Shown: one piece after another, positions 11,390 to 23,984 of the stretch
How positions within the stretch are numbered: the stretch's first letter is position 1
Layout of the letters: the number at the start of each line of letters is the position of its first letter
Made by a program: the position numbers and the translations under genes
Source of the DNA: Eurosta solidaginis
Taxonomy: Eukaryota > Arthropoda > Insecta > Diptera > Tephritidae
Reading direction: 5' to 3'
Assembly (NCBI RefSeq): GCF_040869045.1
Contig: NW_027137020.1
Location: 1 to 64,000 of the forward strand
DNA: 64,000 nt
The notes under the pieces: model-generated
What the model was told of the DNA's origin: nothing
Databases searched by the model: none
The model's input: only the letters and a program-made list of their open reading frames with translations

Positions 11390-12470
11390 GGCTTCAGTAT
11401 GGAACTCCCTATTTTTCTTAAATAATTTGTTTCGACTCTATCCCCACTTTTGTTTAATTTTTATGTATCGAAGCTTCCTTCGACAACAAAAGGAGTTACC
11501 ACTGTGTCCTACGCCAATGACTGCACGATAATGGCAACAGATCCCATCCAATCCATTGATGATTTATGCTTTACAATTAACGATATTCTCCCTAGTTTTT
11601 CCAGTTTCTTCACCACACGAAATCTAAAACTGTCGTCGACCAAATCCTCGGCGACTTTATTTGCAACGTGGACAACGCAAATGTCAACCAAATTCCACAG
11701 GCTGTTGCTGGCAGCACTTGCGTCAAAGATAAAGAAACGCTCATTACCACTTATGAAGCAATTGGCCGTCCGCTTGTATGCCATGCGTCGAAAATCAGGT
11801 CGGCAACCCTAAACGAAACTGCAAGCGTGCCAAAACACCGTGCTCATAGATGCCACGAAATGTCTTCTTTGTCCCCGGAGAAGAAGAGTAATGAAATGCA
11901 CAACATACAATTTTTGCTGAATACCCAGAAATCGGGGCAACATCGGATTGAAGAGACCGCGCTTGCCGAAACTTAAGAAGTCATTCCCGTAAGCACTATG
12001 AAGAAAATCGACACTGATGATGCCACAACGGCGAAACCGGTTTGTCTCGAAACCGAATTTGACAAGGGATGACGGAAAATCGTTCCAATATACATAATTT
12101 ATCTACCCTGTCGGAAAATCAACAAAGCAAAATAAGTATTCAAAGGCTCTGAAAGACATCGACGAATAATCGTTGACTACTATGCCAGGGGATGCTTGGT
12201 AAACCCCGTTCTTAAAGACAATTACCTTGAATTCGAAGTTGAGGAAAGAAGCTCCGCCAGGGAGACGCGTGTCACTCTAGTTCAACTTTGATCTGAATTC
12301 TGTAACTGGTTAAACTCTTACTTAACGACTAAAAACCCCGACATGTTCAATGTGTCAAAGAACGGTCTTGTAAATGTCAATGTGGAACCAACGCCTCTAT
12401 TACCCTTATCTATCTCTCTTTCTTGGACTCCCGTCGCGAAGCAATCCCACTGTACACAAAAGGGATCAAT
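11390..12470 (+). pseudogene. Decayed jockey-clade LINE reverse transcriptase, C-terminal half
   Basis: The conceptual reading, with frameshifts, starts at the RT palm (SPLLFNFYVSKLP near 11439) and passes a mutated catalytic box (SYANDCTIMAT near 11503-11535, where jockey has YADD). It continues through TTRNLKLSSTKS, ATLF, TYEAIGRPLVCHAS and FLLNTQK, then the C-terminal RETRVTLVQL, NSYLTTKNPD and NVEPTPL blocks up to about 12440. These are jockey-family hallmarks. At least two frame changes and several stops are needed, and the YADD change alone would kill activity. The 5' half is absent. Confidence 0.85.
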
Positions 12471-13055
12471 CGCAGACAACTATTTTACAGATTACTCGCA
12501 AGATTTCTAGCATGGAGAGGGTACTTAAGTAAAAGGTGTGCGAAAATGAAAGCCACTGCCATCCCTAACGCAGTGATTCATTTATCAATCTCACTATAAA
12601 AAGTGATTCACCACTGACACACATTTGGTCTAGTGACTGATTAATAACCTGAGCTAACGATCAATTAAATTCACTTTTTCATTCACATACTCACGTAGGA
12701 AATGTACACACACATAGATACGCATACATAAGCTAGAATTCATTAAAGGAGATACATACACATACACATACATATGTATAAATATTTGATACAAAGTGCA
12801 AAGCTTACTAGCAAAAATTCACATATGTAAAATATTGAAAGTGGAAAATACTTGAAATACTTACGAACAAACAAAACATATTGCAATAAAGTGAAAGCAA
12901 ATACAAATAACACAAATTGAGCAAAAGAGCAAAACGGATTAAGTATTGCAATAAAGTGAAAGCTTAAATCGAAAATCTGAAGCGGTAAGCAATCAGCAAG
13001 TGACCGATTAAGATAAACCAAATAGTTGTTATTGGTATACAAAGACAAAAAAGAA
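12471..13055. other. Unassigned non-coding DNA with CATA-rich stretches
   Basis: Short ACACATA/CATACATA runs at 12700-12780 and AT-rich sequence. A 25-bp phrase containing TTGCAATAAAGTGAAAGC occurs twice (about 12880 and 12945), a small local duplication. No gene is recognised. Confidence 0.45.
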
Positions 13056-13566
13056 AAACAAGAAAGGACGGGACTGTCTGCGGCTGTGCCGAATACTTCA
13101 TACCTTTCATGAATGGGGCTGCACAATAATCTTATCCCGTTCGTAATCTCCAAATAATCGGATGTATAAGATAAGAAATATAAAGTGAACAGATGTACAT
13201 ACCTAAATAATTTTTAAGATAAATATAAAATAAAAAATGGCAAAAATCCCCTTATCTGAACGATCGGTTGTATGGGAGATATATGTTATAGTGGTCCGAT
13301 CCTACCGGATCCGACAAATGTCTAATATAATACAAAAATACATCCTTGTGCCAAATTTCATTGAGATATCTCAAAATTTTAGGGACTAGTTTGCGTTCAA
13401 ACAGACAGAAGGACGGACAGACGGTCATGGCTATATCAACTCAGTTCGTCGCCCTGATCAATTCGGTATACTTAATGGTGAGTCTATCTTCTATATTTCT
13501 CAACGTTACAAACATCGGACCAAAGTTAATATACCATTTCATGTTCATGAAAGGTATAAAAACGAT
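13056..13566 (-). mobile_element. Small Helentron/DINE-1-like element, second family (HINE-F2a)
   Basis: It starts AACAAGAAAGGA like the HINE-A family and has a near-terminal hairpin (TTCGGC-like stem in CTGCGGCTGTGCCGAA). Subterminal inverted repeats are CATACCTTTCATGAA and TTCATGAAAGGTAT. A (GTCY)n tract lies at about 13403-13425. It shares the module CCAAATTTCATTGAGATATC and GACGGTCATGGCT with the larger family but lacks the 130-bp array. Flanks fit T/T insertion. It encodes nothing. The copy at 20143-20892 is a diverged relative. Confidence 0.75.
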
Positions 13567-14082
13567 AAAATGGTGAAAATAACAAATTATCAGACACTTG
13601 AGAGCTGAATTTATTTAAGTACGTGGCAAGCAGCAAATTTATTTGTAAATACTTTTAACAATTCATGAAATTGCATTTAACTTAATACATTGTGTTGCAT
13701 ATGTATGTATGTATGTAGGTGTGTGTGTCAGTATAATATATCTAGCTTAAGCAGCTTTCGAGAGGCTTTAAAGCAATTTCGTATTTATAAATAATACTCG
13801 AGTGTATGACAAATAATGCTTCAATGAGACGCTTAACTTTGCAGTCATTATTCACCAACCACACCAAAACACACACGCACACACACACACACACACATGC
13901 AAACCAGCAAGCACCAAAAGCAATTATTAAGCATTATTATGTTGATTTTCCTTGTTTTTTGTTCATTCTCTTTGCAGAGCACAGTGGGAGTGTTTTATAT
14001 GAAGTTGGCTATAAAATGGATAGTTATAAAACTTAGTGCCATGCTGGAAAAGCGTTAATTTCAAGTTATAGTTGGCTCAATT
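13567..14082. other. Non-coding DNA with microsatellites
   Basis: It contains a (TATG)n/(GT)n run at about 13698-13728 and a (CA)n run at about 13869-13898. No gene is recognised. Confidence 0.55.
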
Positions 14083-14444
14083 ATGCGGCCACCGTGGTGT
14101 GATGGTAGCGTGCTCCGCCTATCACACCGTATGCCCTGGGTTCAACTCCCGGGCAAAGCAACATCAAAATTTTAGAAATAAGATTTTTCAATTAGAAGAA
14201 ATTTTTCTAAGCGGGGTCGCCCCTCGGCAGTGTCTGGCAAGCGCTCCGATTGTATTTCTGCCATGAAAAGCTCTCAGTGAAAACTCATCTGCCTTGCAGA
14301 TGCCGTTCGGAGTCGGCATAAAACATGTAGGTCCCGTCCGGCCAATTTGTAGGGAAAAATCAAGAGGAGCACGACGCAAATTGGAAGAGAAGCTCGGCCT
14401 TAGATCTCTTCGGAGGTTATCGCGCCTTACATTTATTTTTTTTT
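14083..14444 (+). mobile_element. tRNA-derived SINE (family A), young full-length copy with 13-bp target duplication
   Basis: It is nearly identical to the copy at 3673-4025: A-box-like GTGTGATGGTAGCGTGCTC, B-box-like GGGTTCAACTCCCGGG, body, and the 3' end CGCGCCTTACATTTATT plus an oligo-T run. It is flanked by perfect direct repeats AGTTGGCTCAATT at 14070-14082 and 14445-14457, direct evidence of target-primed insertion. The oligo-T end could act as a Pol III stop. The near identity with copy 1 points to recent mobilisation. Confidence 0.95.
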
Positions 14445-14579
14445 AGTTGGCTCAATTTATATGGCCATGGATAAATTGGCGCTAACCGCCTAAGTAATTT
14501 TGGCTGTTTTTGGCTCATTTATAACAAGCCTCTGTTTCGCGATAACGGCTGACATTTGGAACACAAAGCTAGTATAAGT

Positions 14580-16262
14580 CTTCCTTCACCTGCCTCTCCC
14601 AACTCAAAGGAGGTCTCCTCTTCCTCTGCTTCTAAACTGAGGTATCGATTGAAATACTTTCTTGACGGGAACGTCTTTTTCCATTCGTACAGCATGACTT
14701 AAGCAGTGAAGCCCTTGGGCTTTCATTCGCTGTACTATTTTCATATGTGCGTAATGCTTATACAGCTTGTCATTGCTCTCCATCGGCATCATGGCAGGAT
14801 CATAAATCTTCTGGAGAACTTTTCTCTCGAACACCCCAAGAGATGACTATCTCCACTTCTATTGACACTGTCCATGATTCGTATTGATATATCAGGATAG
14901 GTATGATGAGCGACTTGTAGAACGAAATTTTTGTTCGTCGAGCGAGGACCTTGCTTTTCAATTGCCTACTCAGTCCAAAGTAGCACTTGTTGGCAAAAGT
15001 TATTAACTGTTTGATTTCAAAGCTGTGATTGTTTTCGCTATTTATGCTCGTTCTTAGATAGAAAAGTCCTTTACAATGACGTAGATTGTGCCATCACGTT
15101 TTGTTTCTGCGGCCATAATTACTTACTTCAGCATTCTTCAAATTAAGGAAATCGCAAATTAGGAAGTCGACTTGTTAAGTGCTTGTCTAAAGCCTTGTTG
15201 GGTTTCAAAAGGCTTGGGTAGATCCTTCTCAATCTTTGCAGAGCTGGTGGTGTTGCCTATTGTCATTGGCAGAGCCTCGTTATTTATTCATTGATTATTT
15301 ACTTAGGCTGTTTTGAAGTCGACAAAATGATGGTGAATGTCAATACGCGGCGAGTCTTTTCAAGGCTCTGGTGCGTCGTAAAGATCTGGTTGATAGTAGA
15401 TTAATGACATTTGAAGAACTTCAGCCTTTGAGCTTCAGTCTTTTTTAAAGCACGCTGCGTACATAGTTGTATGCGCAAGATTAGGAAGACTGATTGATGT
15501 TTTACCCAATCTGCGCCTCCGTGCCTGAACAGCTAGGTTGGTACTTCGTTGTTAATTGGCACCTTGCGTTTATTTAGTCGGATTATTGCCATTCAGATTC
15601 AGCACAGTCAGGTGCCGGAAGGGGTTTTTCGTCATCGGTGATAAGGGAATCGGGTTTGTCTTCTCCATTGCTAGTTAACAACGAGGAGAAATGCGCCTAT
15701 ATTCAAACTCTATACTTCAGTTCCAGGCCCTCAATTTCATTCCTGCAGAAATCTGTCTTCGGTCTTGAAACCTGCCATAATCTGCCGGACTTTTTGGTAT
15801 AATTTTCTGGTATTCTTTCTATCAGTCAGTGTCTGATGCCACTTGCGCTCAAAGCGTTCTGCCTCAAGTCACTTCCTTCTTAATAGTCGTCTCTCTTCTT
15901 TCTTCAAATATACCGCGAAGAATACTCTCACTGAGGCGGTGTGAGAGCCAAGTGGAGTAATCATCAATTTTCTGGTTTGTGAGCAGCGTGCACCTATCTT
16001 GGCTGCCACAAGGTAGTGGTCCGAACCGATGGGGGGTCACGACGTGATCGATTTGGTTTCGCGTTCTTCGATTATTAGATAGCCAGGTAGTTTGAGTATA
16101 CTTTTGTGCTTGAACCTGTTACTGGAAATCACCATGTTAGGAGCCGCGGTGGGGTAAATCAGCCTCAATCTGTTAGGATATGTTACATCGTGGAGGGAAC
16201 ATTTTTCCATTGTAGGACCCAAGGCCCCTTCCTTGCCCCTGGCATTAAAGTAGCCCAACTAA
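14580..16262 (-). pseudogene. Decayed RTE-clade LINE copy
   Basis: On the minus strand it carries pieces of both domains of the intact RTE. Near 16262-16040 lies the endonuclease stretch (YFNARGKEGALGPT, NMVISSNRFKHK, matching GDFNARVGKEGVFGPT and NMVISSTKFMHK). Near 14834-14600 lies the C-terminal stretch (FERKVLQKIYDP, IVQRMKAQGL, KKVFQS). Between them only RT fragments in several frames remain, and about half of the expected length is lost through internal deletions. It is not translatable. Confidence 0.85.
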
Positions 16263-16339
16263 GAATTAATTATTATCGGAAACTTATCAGTGGTTCTTAC
16301 AGCGATATACAGTTTGAGCTGTAGGTATGTTGTAATTAT

Positions 16340-17000
16340 TATTGATATGACTTTATTTCGAAATCGATTAGTTATCAGTTAGTTGTCAGTATGTTATCGG
16401 TTTTTAGGAAAAAGATATCGATTTGCTATCGAAAACATATATATTTGTTTTCGAAAAGTTATCGGTTTGTTATAAAAATTTGGGTTTACTATCGAAAAGT
16501 TATCGATTACTTAAAAAAATTGATTTCAAAAAGTTATCGATTAATTATACGAGTTACGGATTCGTTATCGAAATGTATTCTATTATCTCATTTTTTTGAA
16601 AATTTATCGATTTTTGATCGAAAAGAGATCGACTTGCTATCAAAAAGTTATCGATTTATTATTGAGAAGCTATCGGTCCATTATCCGAAAGTTACCGATC
16701 TGTTGTCGAAAAGTTTCGATTTGTTATCGCAGTCACCATTGATTTGCAATCGATTTGTGATCAGAAAATTAGAGATTTTTTATTGAAAAGTTATCGACTA
16801 TTTGAAAAAGTTTATTTCAAAAGGAAATCGATTCTTTGTTAAAAAGTTATCGCTTTTTTATCGGCATGTTATCGCTTTGTTATCGAAAAGTAATCCATTT
16901 TTTATTGAAAATATGTTGATCTTTTATCGAAAAGCTGTCGATTTTTATTAAAAAGTTATCGATTTGTTATCAAAGAGTTATTTGTTATTGGACCAAGAGC
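16340..17000. repeat. TTATCGAT-type degenerate tandem array
   Basis: Dozens of copies of a roughly 20-22-bp unit related to GTTATCGATTTGTTATCGAA, with many point changes. The same unit builds arrays at 18373-19135, 41160-41400 and 43730-44060, where it is joined to a conserved unique end. Here that end is missing. The reading frame across part of the array is a by-product of the repeat. Confidence 0.85.
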
Positions 17001-18221
17001 AAATTCAAATCAGCTTCATAAAGGAACTATAGTACCGACGGAAGCTTTTGTGACCTTTCTAAACCTTCTGAGTATTTACTTTCGATATGTTGAAAGCCTA
17101 AATAATCTTTCCTTTTTATATATGACAACGATTTTCCACTGTGCGCCATTCCATTCATTCCCTCGATCTCAATAAACAAAAGTAAAATCGATTTTCATTT
17201 AACGAATAAACATTGTTATGCCACTTGGCTTACTTATATTGTTGACAGTGAACAAAACAACAACACTAACAGCAGCTGCAGCAACAACGAGCATTGCTTA
17301 CGAAAAATTACAGACAACAAAAATCACACACACGAATGAAAAGCTAGATATACATAATAACAACAGTCAATGTAAAGAAATATAAGAAAATTAACAAAAG
17401 CTAGGAAGCGCCGTACATAAATTTAAGATGAAGAGCCACAGTGTGGGAAAGAACTCTAAAGGAACGGCAATCGTTAACCGCAATTTGGCGAGTGACGCGA
17501 CGTTGGCAACTTCACTTATTATATCACAACCCTCCCTTTTTCCCTACTGCTAATACACCAAGAAGAGAGCACTGCTAAAGTTTGTATGTTTTTTGGTTCG
17601 AAAAAATATTAATGACATATTTCAACGTTTTGGCAGTTGCAATGCTTCACTTACCAAAACGCAATCACCGTCACCATTTGCGGTAAACTCGTACAGCAAC
17701 AAAAGCTGAAAGGTAATCCATATTCTTGAATGTTGGTATCAATGCCGCGCAATGTGAAGCTATGACCGCGACCTTGTCGATGTGCTCGCTAAGCTAAGTC
17801 GTTAGCACAAGACGAAGAAAGCGTGCCACAATCGTTAATGTTTTAGGCAAAATTTATGTCTAGAATTATTGAAAGATAGGCACATGAATGTATCCCAGCT
17901 GGTATTTATGTGTGAATTGTAGGAATGTGTATAGCTGCAAAGACTCCTCGTACGTGCGAGCTCAAAACGAAATTTCTTGCCTTCGAACGGTAGACCACGG
18001 TCAAATATATTATTTGGAAAATTCTGGTCCCATTTGGATACTTTATGGCATGTAGGAGGAGCAATGATTTAAAAAATTGTATTTAAATTTTTGCATACGA
18101 TATGGTGGAATACGGATTGTAAGCGTAAGTGTAATCAGTACACTGTAGCGTTATGTGGGTACAATGTACTAATAAAGTTGATATGAGCGAAATCGCAAAT
18201 CTAGGCAAGCCAAAGCAATGT
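17001..18221. other. Unassigned non-coding DNA
   Basis: AT-rich with CAA/CAG-rich patches (for example AACAACAACACTAACAGCAG near 17260). No gene or repeat copy is recognised. Confidence 0.4.
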
Positions 18222-18372
18222 AAGAAGAAAATAAAAGAAAAGAAAAGAAAAGAAAAAGAAAGAAAATAAAAGAAAAGAAAAGAAAAGAAAAGAAAAGAAA
18301 AGAAAGAAAAGAAAAGAAAAGAAAAGAAAAGAAAATAAAAAAAAATAAAAATAAAGCAAAAAGAAACACAAA
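18222..18372. repeat. (AAAAG)n microsatellite, about 150 bp
   Basis: Interrupted tandem AAAAG pentamers. The Phe/Ser-rich minus-strand frame here is the repeat itself. Confidence 0.97.
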
Positions 18373-19400
18373 CACAAAAAATCGTTCCGTTATCGAAGTG
18401 CTAACGGTTTGCTATAGATGATTTATCGGTTTCTTTTCGAAGGGTTATGGGCACGTTAGTCACTTCTTATCGATGAGTGATCGCCTTGTTATACAAATGT
18501 TTGTTATCGACGAATTACATATGAGTTATCAAGCTGCTATTCAAAGTGTTATAAATTTGACGTTACATATATATTTTACGTGGACTCTGAATGGCATCTA
18601 CAAGGAATTTACAAAGCAGATGAGTTTTCTCTGAGAAGCTTTTCAAATCACTTTCGGTTGCGACCTCGCTTGGAAAAACTTTTTTCTAATTAAAACAACC
18701 TGTCTATAAATTTTTGATTTTGGTTTAACTGGGAATTGAACTCAGGATATTCGGTGTTGTAGGCGCAGCACCCTACCTCCACACCACGGCGGCTGGCGGT
18801 TATCAGTGATTTACCGACCTTTTTTTATCCACGATCGATAGAACCGATCATGTTATAGATCTATTATCGAAAAGCTAACGCTGCGTTAACAAAAATATAT
18901 CGATTTGCTGTCGAAAACTTACCGATTTGTTATCGTTAAGCTATCGACTTGGTATTAAAAAAATTGTTATAAAAAAGTTATCGATTTGCTTTGGAAAAGT
19001 TATATATTATTTATTTAAAAGTTATCATTTATTTATCAAAAAGTTATCGATTTTATAAAAAAGGTATCGATTTGCTATAGCAAAGTTATCGGTTGGTTAT
19101 TGTGGTGTTATCAATTTTTTATCGGCGAGTAAACGATAAAAAAACTAAATAGACATCGATACAACTTAAATATAAAATACATGACACATCTGTAAATACG
19201 AAGCCGAAAAGAAACGGAAAATTAGCCTATGAATGAGCAATATTAAACTCTTTCAATAATAAGCCGATAATTAAAAAATAACTTGTCGGTAATGGTTGGT
19301 ACCAATAAGAAGGCGATGTAGCTCTTCTCAAAAATTCCGAAATTATTTGTTTCTGACCAAGTTCCCTCTATTGCGGTTTAACTTTTACACCTGGGTGAGC
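18373..19400 (+). repeat. TTATCGAT-array element, copy with conserved 3' end, split by a SINE
   Basis: Array sequence at about 18373-18560 and 18800-19135 is interrupted by a minus-strand SINE-A fragment. It is followed by the unique end TAACTTGTCGGTAATGGTTG, TCTCAAAAATTCCGAAATT, TTTGTTTCTGACC and GGTTTAACTT up to about 19390. The same end follows the arrays at 41160-41600 and 43720-44248. That makes this a dispersed family and not a local satellite. No coding capacity is seen. Confidence 0.72.
18588..18798 (-). mobile_element. SINE-A fragment (head and middle), old
   Basis: The reverse complement carries the head (CCGCCGTGGTGTGGAGGTAG and GAGTTCAATTCCCAG) and the following body to GATGCCATTC. 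It is diverged by many substitutions, and the 3' third is missing. Confidence 0.8.
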
Positions 19401-20142
19401 ATAATTTTTCTTCGTTTTAGCATGCGCCTTTTTCTTCTTCCCCTTCAGATTCGTTTTCATACTAATTCTTGTTTTTGTTTTGCCTTTGTCCTCGTCTTTC
19501 CCTCACTTTTGTTTTGGGCTGTTCTTGCCTTTGAAACCCTCTATGTTTTTTTGTGTTACTGCTCATTAATATCTCATTTTTCTCTTCGTCTTCAGCGTCG
19601 CCTATGTCTTCACCATTACATTTTTTTCTTTCACTGCAATGGACTCTTACCTATACGGATAGTACTTTTCCGGAGTGTACTACCACCTTGTTGCATTAGC
19701 ACGATTGTCTCGGGAATATTTTTTTTTTTACTTTTCAAGCGCCCGGGTCTTGGCCTTCTACGAAAAACACTAGTATCGGAGCAATATTTTTAAATCTTTA
19801 CTCCACTGAGATATCTTTGCATTGATCTTCGTATTTGCCATCACTTTAAATTCAATTTTATCTTTCTCTTGATCACCTATTGCCTGCGTGCTTCTCTTTG
19901 ATTCTTGTTTCTGCCTCCACATTTTTATCTGTCTTAGTTTTCGTATTAGTCTGCGGATTCCTCTTTCCATTCGTCAAGTATCTCAACTTTCGTTATGCAT
20001 AGTTCGAAAATTGGAAATTCGAAGAAAAAAAGTTCTAGATTCTTTCAATATATTTTTGCAGAGTTATAGTCTGAATGATTAGCTCGAAAGAGATGATAAG
20101 TGCAAACCCGATTTTCGTTGTTGTGACTATAAACTAATCAAA
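19401..20142. other. Unassigned pyrimidine-rich non-coding DNA
   Basis: CT/TTC-rich on the plus strand. Long frames on either strand are low-complexity (Phe/Leu/Cys or Lys/Arg) and match no protein I know. Confidence 0.4.
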
Positions 20143-20892
20143 ACCAAGTAAGAATGCGACTGTCTTCGGTCGTGCGGAAAATCTCATAGAAAGATGGTAA
20201 TCTTCACACTAAATTTGACGTTTTTTTTTTTGTATGCATGAGATAATTATCTGAACTATATATGAACCGTACGAACGTAGTATCTGATGAAATTTTAAGA
20301 TCCTATCTACTCTCTACTACTACTTTCTGGCCCATAGAAATGACGGAAAACTACATAAGCGACCGATTTCTATGATTTTTTTAAATAACTCTATAAACCT
20401 TATACATACGAGCATAGGGCAGAAATAACGAAAAGGTTTTTATCTGCACAATTGGTTGTAGGGCATATATGCTATATATACCGCCGATCTCTGTAATTTT
20501 TTGGGACAACAATATGTTTGTGCTATTTACGAGAGCACATAGTCCAATTTTTCTCTGATTAATTGAGGAAGATATGACAAAAATCTTCTTTTATGAAAAA
20601 TCGTTTGTATGGAGTATATATCGTATAGTGGTGCGATTCGTTCGGTTCCAAAAAATGTATAATCGCACACCTAAATATACATGCTCTCCAAATTTCATCA
20701 CGATATCTCAAAAACTGAGGGATTAGTTTGCGTGCAAACAGACAGATGGGCATGGCTAAATCAAACTAAATTTTTAATCTGATCATTTCGGTATACTTAT
20801 TGGTGGCTCTATCTCTTCGCCTTTAAGGACTTGCAATTTTGAGATTCGTGACAAACTTAATATTCCATTTCATTTTCATGAAAGTTATTGTA
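20143..20892 (-). mobile_element. Helentron/DINE-1-like element, second family (HINE-F2b), diverged
   Basis: It shares with 13056-13566 the start AACCAAGTAAGAATGCGACTG, the blocks CTCCAAATTTCATCACGATA, TTAGTTTGCGTGCAAACAGA and GATGGGCATGGCT, and the end CATTTCATTTTCATGAAAG. The GTCY tract has shrunk to about three tetramers. It is longer than F2a because of an extra middle unit. Confidence 0.65.
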
Positions 20893-22470
20893 ATGTATAA
20901 GTCTGCATGAACCTTCATTCACATAACGTAGAAGACGCACATAAACACATACCTACACGGCTATTCATGCATAGATTTAAGCATTTTATTACAAAAATAA
21001 ATTATATCTAACTTAATCTGTTTTGAAGTTTTTCTTTATTAATCTTTTATCTGGATTTATGGAACAACACAAAAATCTGCATATAAAATGTTACGTATAC
21101 GTCATGGTAGGCAGGCGACTGGAACATTTGCTGCTGCAGCCAAGGCAAACATTTTTCAAATTTCCATGAAATGAATAAATGAATATTTATTAACAAAACA
21201 AAATTTCGAATGCAGAGTAGTTAGAAGAGACAAGCACAAAAAATTACAACAAAAATAAATGAAAACTACAAAATCTTCACATATTTTGGTTATAGACAAA
21301 AAGCTTTTATATTCAAGAAGTGATCGATCAGTCTGAGTGGATGAGTTTGGTTAACTAGAGATGACATACAAATTTTAATTTTAATTAAATTTATATATAT
21401 ATTTTTTTATTAAAAATAGATGCAAATATGCAAATTTAAAGCAACATATAGAATTTTTTGTACAATTTTAGGTAAACGTTGTTGTTTTTATTGAGGACGT
21501 ACGCTTTAATAGTGGTGCAGATAGTTTGATTTCTTAAGAAAAGCTATTTTTTAGTTTGTGAGAGCGATCAAAGTGGGCTATACTCATCGTACAACTTTTA
21601 TAGCAAAATTATATGATATGCCAGTTAGCAGTTAGAGAAAAAAAACCTATAAAATGCTCCCAGTTAGTAGTAAATCGTTATTACAAAATACAAAGCCAGA
21701 GGAGAAATGCCCATTCATTGGGGTTTTTAATCTTCTTTATAATTTTTTTTAAACGGTTTTATTTAGCTTGACTTGACAGGACCTTGTGAACGAATTTTGT
21801 AATTAAAATTTATGTAACTTCGCGATAAGCTACAAGCTTGAAACTTGGAATATAGTTCAGAACCCGATGACAATGCAATAATAAGAAACAAAACTCCGAT
21901 AGGTGGCGCTTGGATCGAAATATTTCAAAAAATCGAATTTGTGGTCCGATTTGGCTCATATTTGGAACAAGTATTACATACAGTCCGGTAGAAGCGACAT
22001 CCAAATATTTAGGAGTTCGAGGAGGGACAAGCATACGTGGCGCCGAGTCGACTAAAGTCTTTGGAAGAATTTGACGCGTCCAAGGCTTTTAGTGAAATGT
22101 TTGATTAACGCCCTAGATTGAGGAGGAGTGTGATGACTGGTATCTAGGACCTTTTTGAGGATAATATAGAATCTATAAAATTTTTGGTGGCTTGCATTTC
22201 ATTCTTTGTAAAATTTTCCGTGCCATTTTCGTTCAAAGCAAATATTTGAAATGCTGAATTCAAGAAATAAAATTTTTCGCATGCTTACATTATTGCAGGG
22301 TGTTTTATAGATCATCCTCCGGCTTCAGCATTCCCATAAAGAGTTAGTATAAAGGAGAAAACTTTTGAAACACTAGTTCAACGGACAGAGCCAAATTTCG
22401 GGAATATTAAAAAAAAAAAAACTGGAACAACCAAACGAAATTGCCACTAAATAAGAAAATGCAAGGAAAC
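20893..22470. other. Unassigned AT-rich non-coding DNA
   Basis: No gene is recognised. The segment 21800-22150 has a more balanced composition and looks like repeat debris, but no second copy occurs in the window to confirm it. Confidence 0.4.
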
Positions 22471-23984
22471 CACTAACTTTTTATCAAAAACGCTTATGAC
22501 TGCGAAGAACAAAAGTTGTCGCAAAGAAAACTCAGAGGAAAAGCAAAGCCGTGAAGGAGTTGAGTAATGTTAACGAAACGGCAATGGAAATATTTAAGCT
22601 GACAAAGGTTGCGGAAAGCGAAACCTGCAGAGACGAATATAGGGATCTGTTGCGGATCTACGAGCGCTAAATCTACAGTGCGAATAGAGCCTCGTGGAAA
22701 AAATTCTGTGCGGATATCGAGTGCTCCAACGAAACAGCGTGGTTGAAGAAAGTATAGGAATAATATAGTACAGGGACTAATTAAGAAATAGGACGAGGTA
22801 TGGTCCCGTAGTAGTGAGGAGTCCTCTGAAACGCTTCTTGATGCACATTTTCCAATGGAAGTTGGTGCAGGAGAGTCAGCTGACAACACTTATATTCGAT
22901 CGCGGAGCGTTTAGTGCCAGACTTGGTGAATGATACAAAGATCGTATGGGCGGTGAAGACTTTTGCAAAGTTTAAATCGTCGGGCTCAGATAGTATATTA
23001 CCTTTCATGCAATACATTTCGAGTAGAGCGATCAACGAATTGATTAAAAAAATGTTTGACGTTTCATGTATCCAACTCTTAGAGAACTGCTCGTTTCGTT
23101 TTCCTACCAAAGGCGAAAAAAATAATTTGCAGACCCATTTCTGCTCAACACCGTTGAGAGGCTAAAAATTATGTATATAAATTCCATCATGGATGAAAAA
23201 ATTTTTTTATATAATATGCGTAAAAAAAAGGCAAGTCGGTGGACACGAAACTTCATGGGATGAATATGAATGTAGAGAAAGATTTGGAATGTAAGAATTA
23301 CTGGACAATATGTCCAAACCGGTGATCATGGATAGACTTAACTTTATTGAAGTATGCCGATAATGAACCACCTGTTCAATCGCTTCTATGAGGGACCCGT
23401 CAAAACGGATGACGTTGCATTTGTCATGCCTTCAGTGCCAACCATTTTGCTGTTGGATGGCGCTTTTGGATATTCATACTTGTGCGTTAAATACCAGGGG
23501 TGAACTGCAGGAGCAGTTTTTCACAAACTATCTAGGTATCATTGTAGATAATAAGTTGTACTCGAAACTCAACGTGGAAGAGATGAAGGAGGCCTCGACG
23601 TCACTTTATGCATGTAAATAAATGTATACGTGGGTCTAAACGGACTCTATCTCTCATGGGAAATTCACGGCGATTTTAAAGCCTATCCTTTAATATGCAG
23701 TCCTTATTTAGTACTAGACTTAAAAAAATTTGAGGGAGCATATAGGCTTTGGAAGCTTAGCATGACGGGAAAAACAACTCTGAGGCCTGCAATATATGGT
23801 ATTCTGCACATTCCCTCTGAAGACTTATTAGAGAAGAACATAGCGTTAACAGCTGTAACGAGAATCAATGCACCGCGGCAGGTTGAGCAAAGACCATACG
23901 ACCATTGTAATATAGCCTCATCAAATATTGGACGAATGGACTACCCAGATGCCTACCTGAGCTTCTACGGTGTTTACAAATCCA

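Noticed and set aside
12743..13153. 136-codon minus-strand frame with several hydrophobic stretches
   Set aside because: AT-rich chance frame that runs into a Helentron-type element; no homologous motif.
16391..16786. 131-codon frame with recurring S-K-S-Y-R-F units
   Set aside because: Direct consequence of the TTATCGAT tandem repeat.
18169..18375. Phe/Ser-rich minus-strand open frame
   Set aside because: It is the translation of the AAAAG microsatellite.
19296..19793. 165-codon plus-strand frame
   Set aside because: Low-complexity pyrimidine-rich DNA, Phe/Leu/Cys-rich translation, no motif, and it starts inside a dispersed repeat.
21800..22150. Dispersed repeat of unknown type
   Set aside because: It looks repeat-like, but no second copy in the window could be found, so it cannot be supported from the sequence alone.
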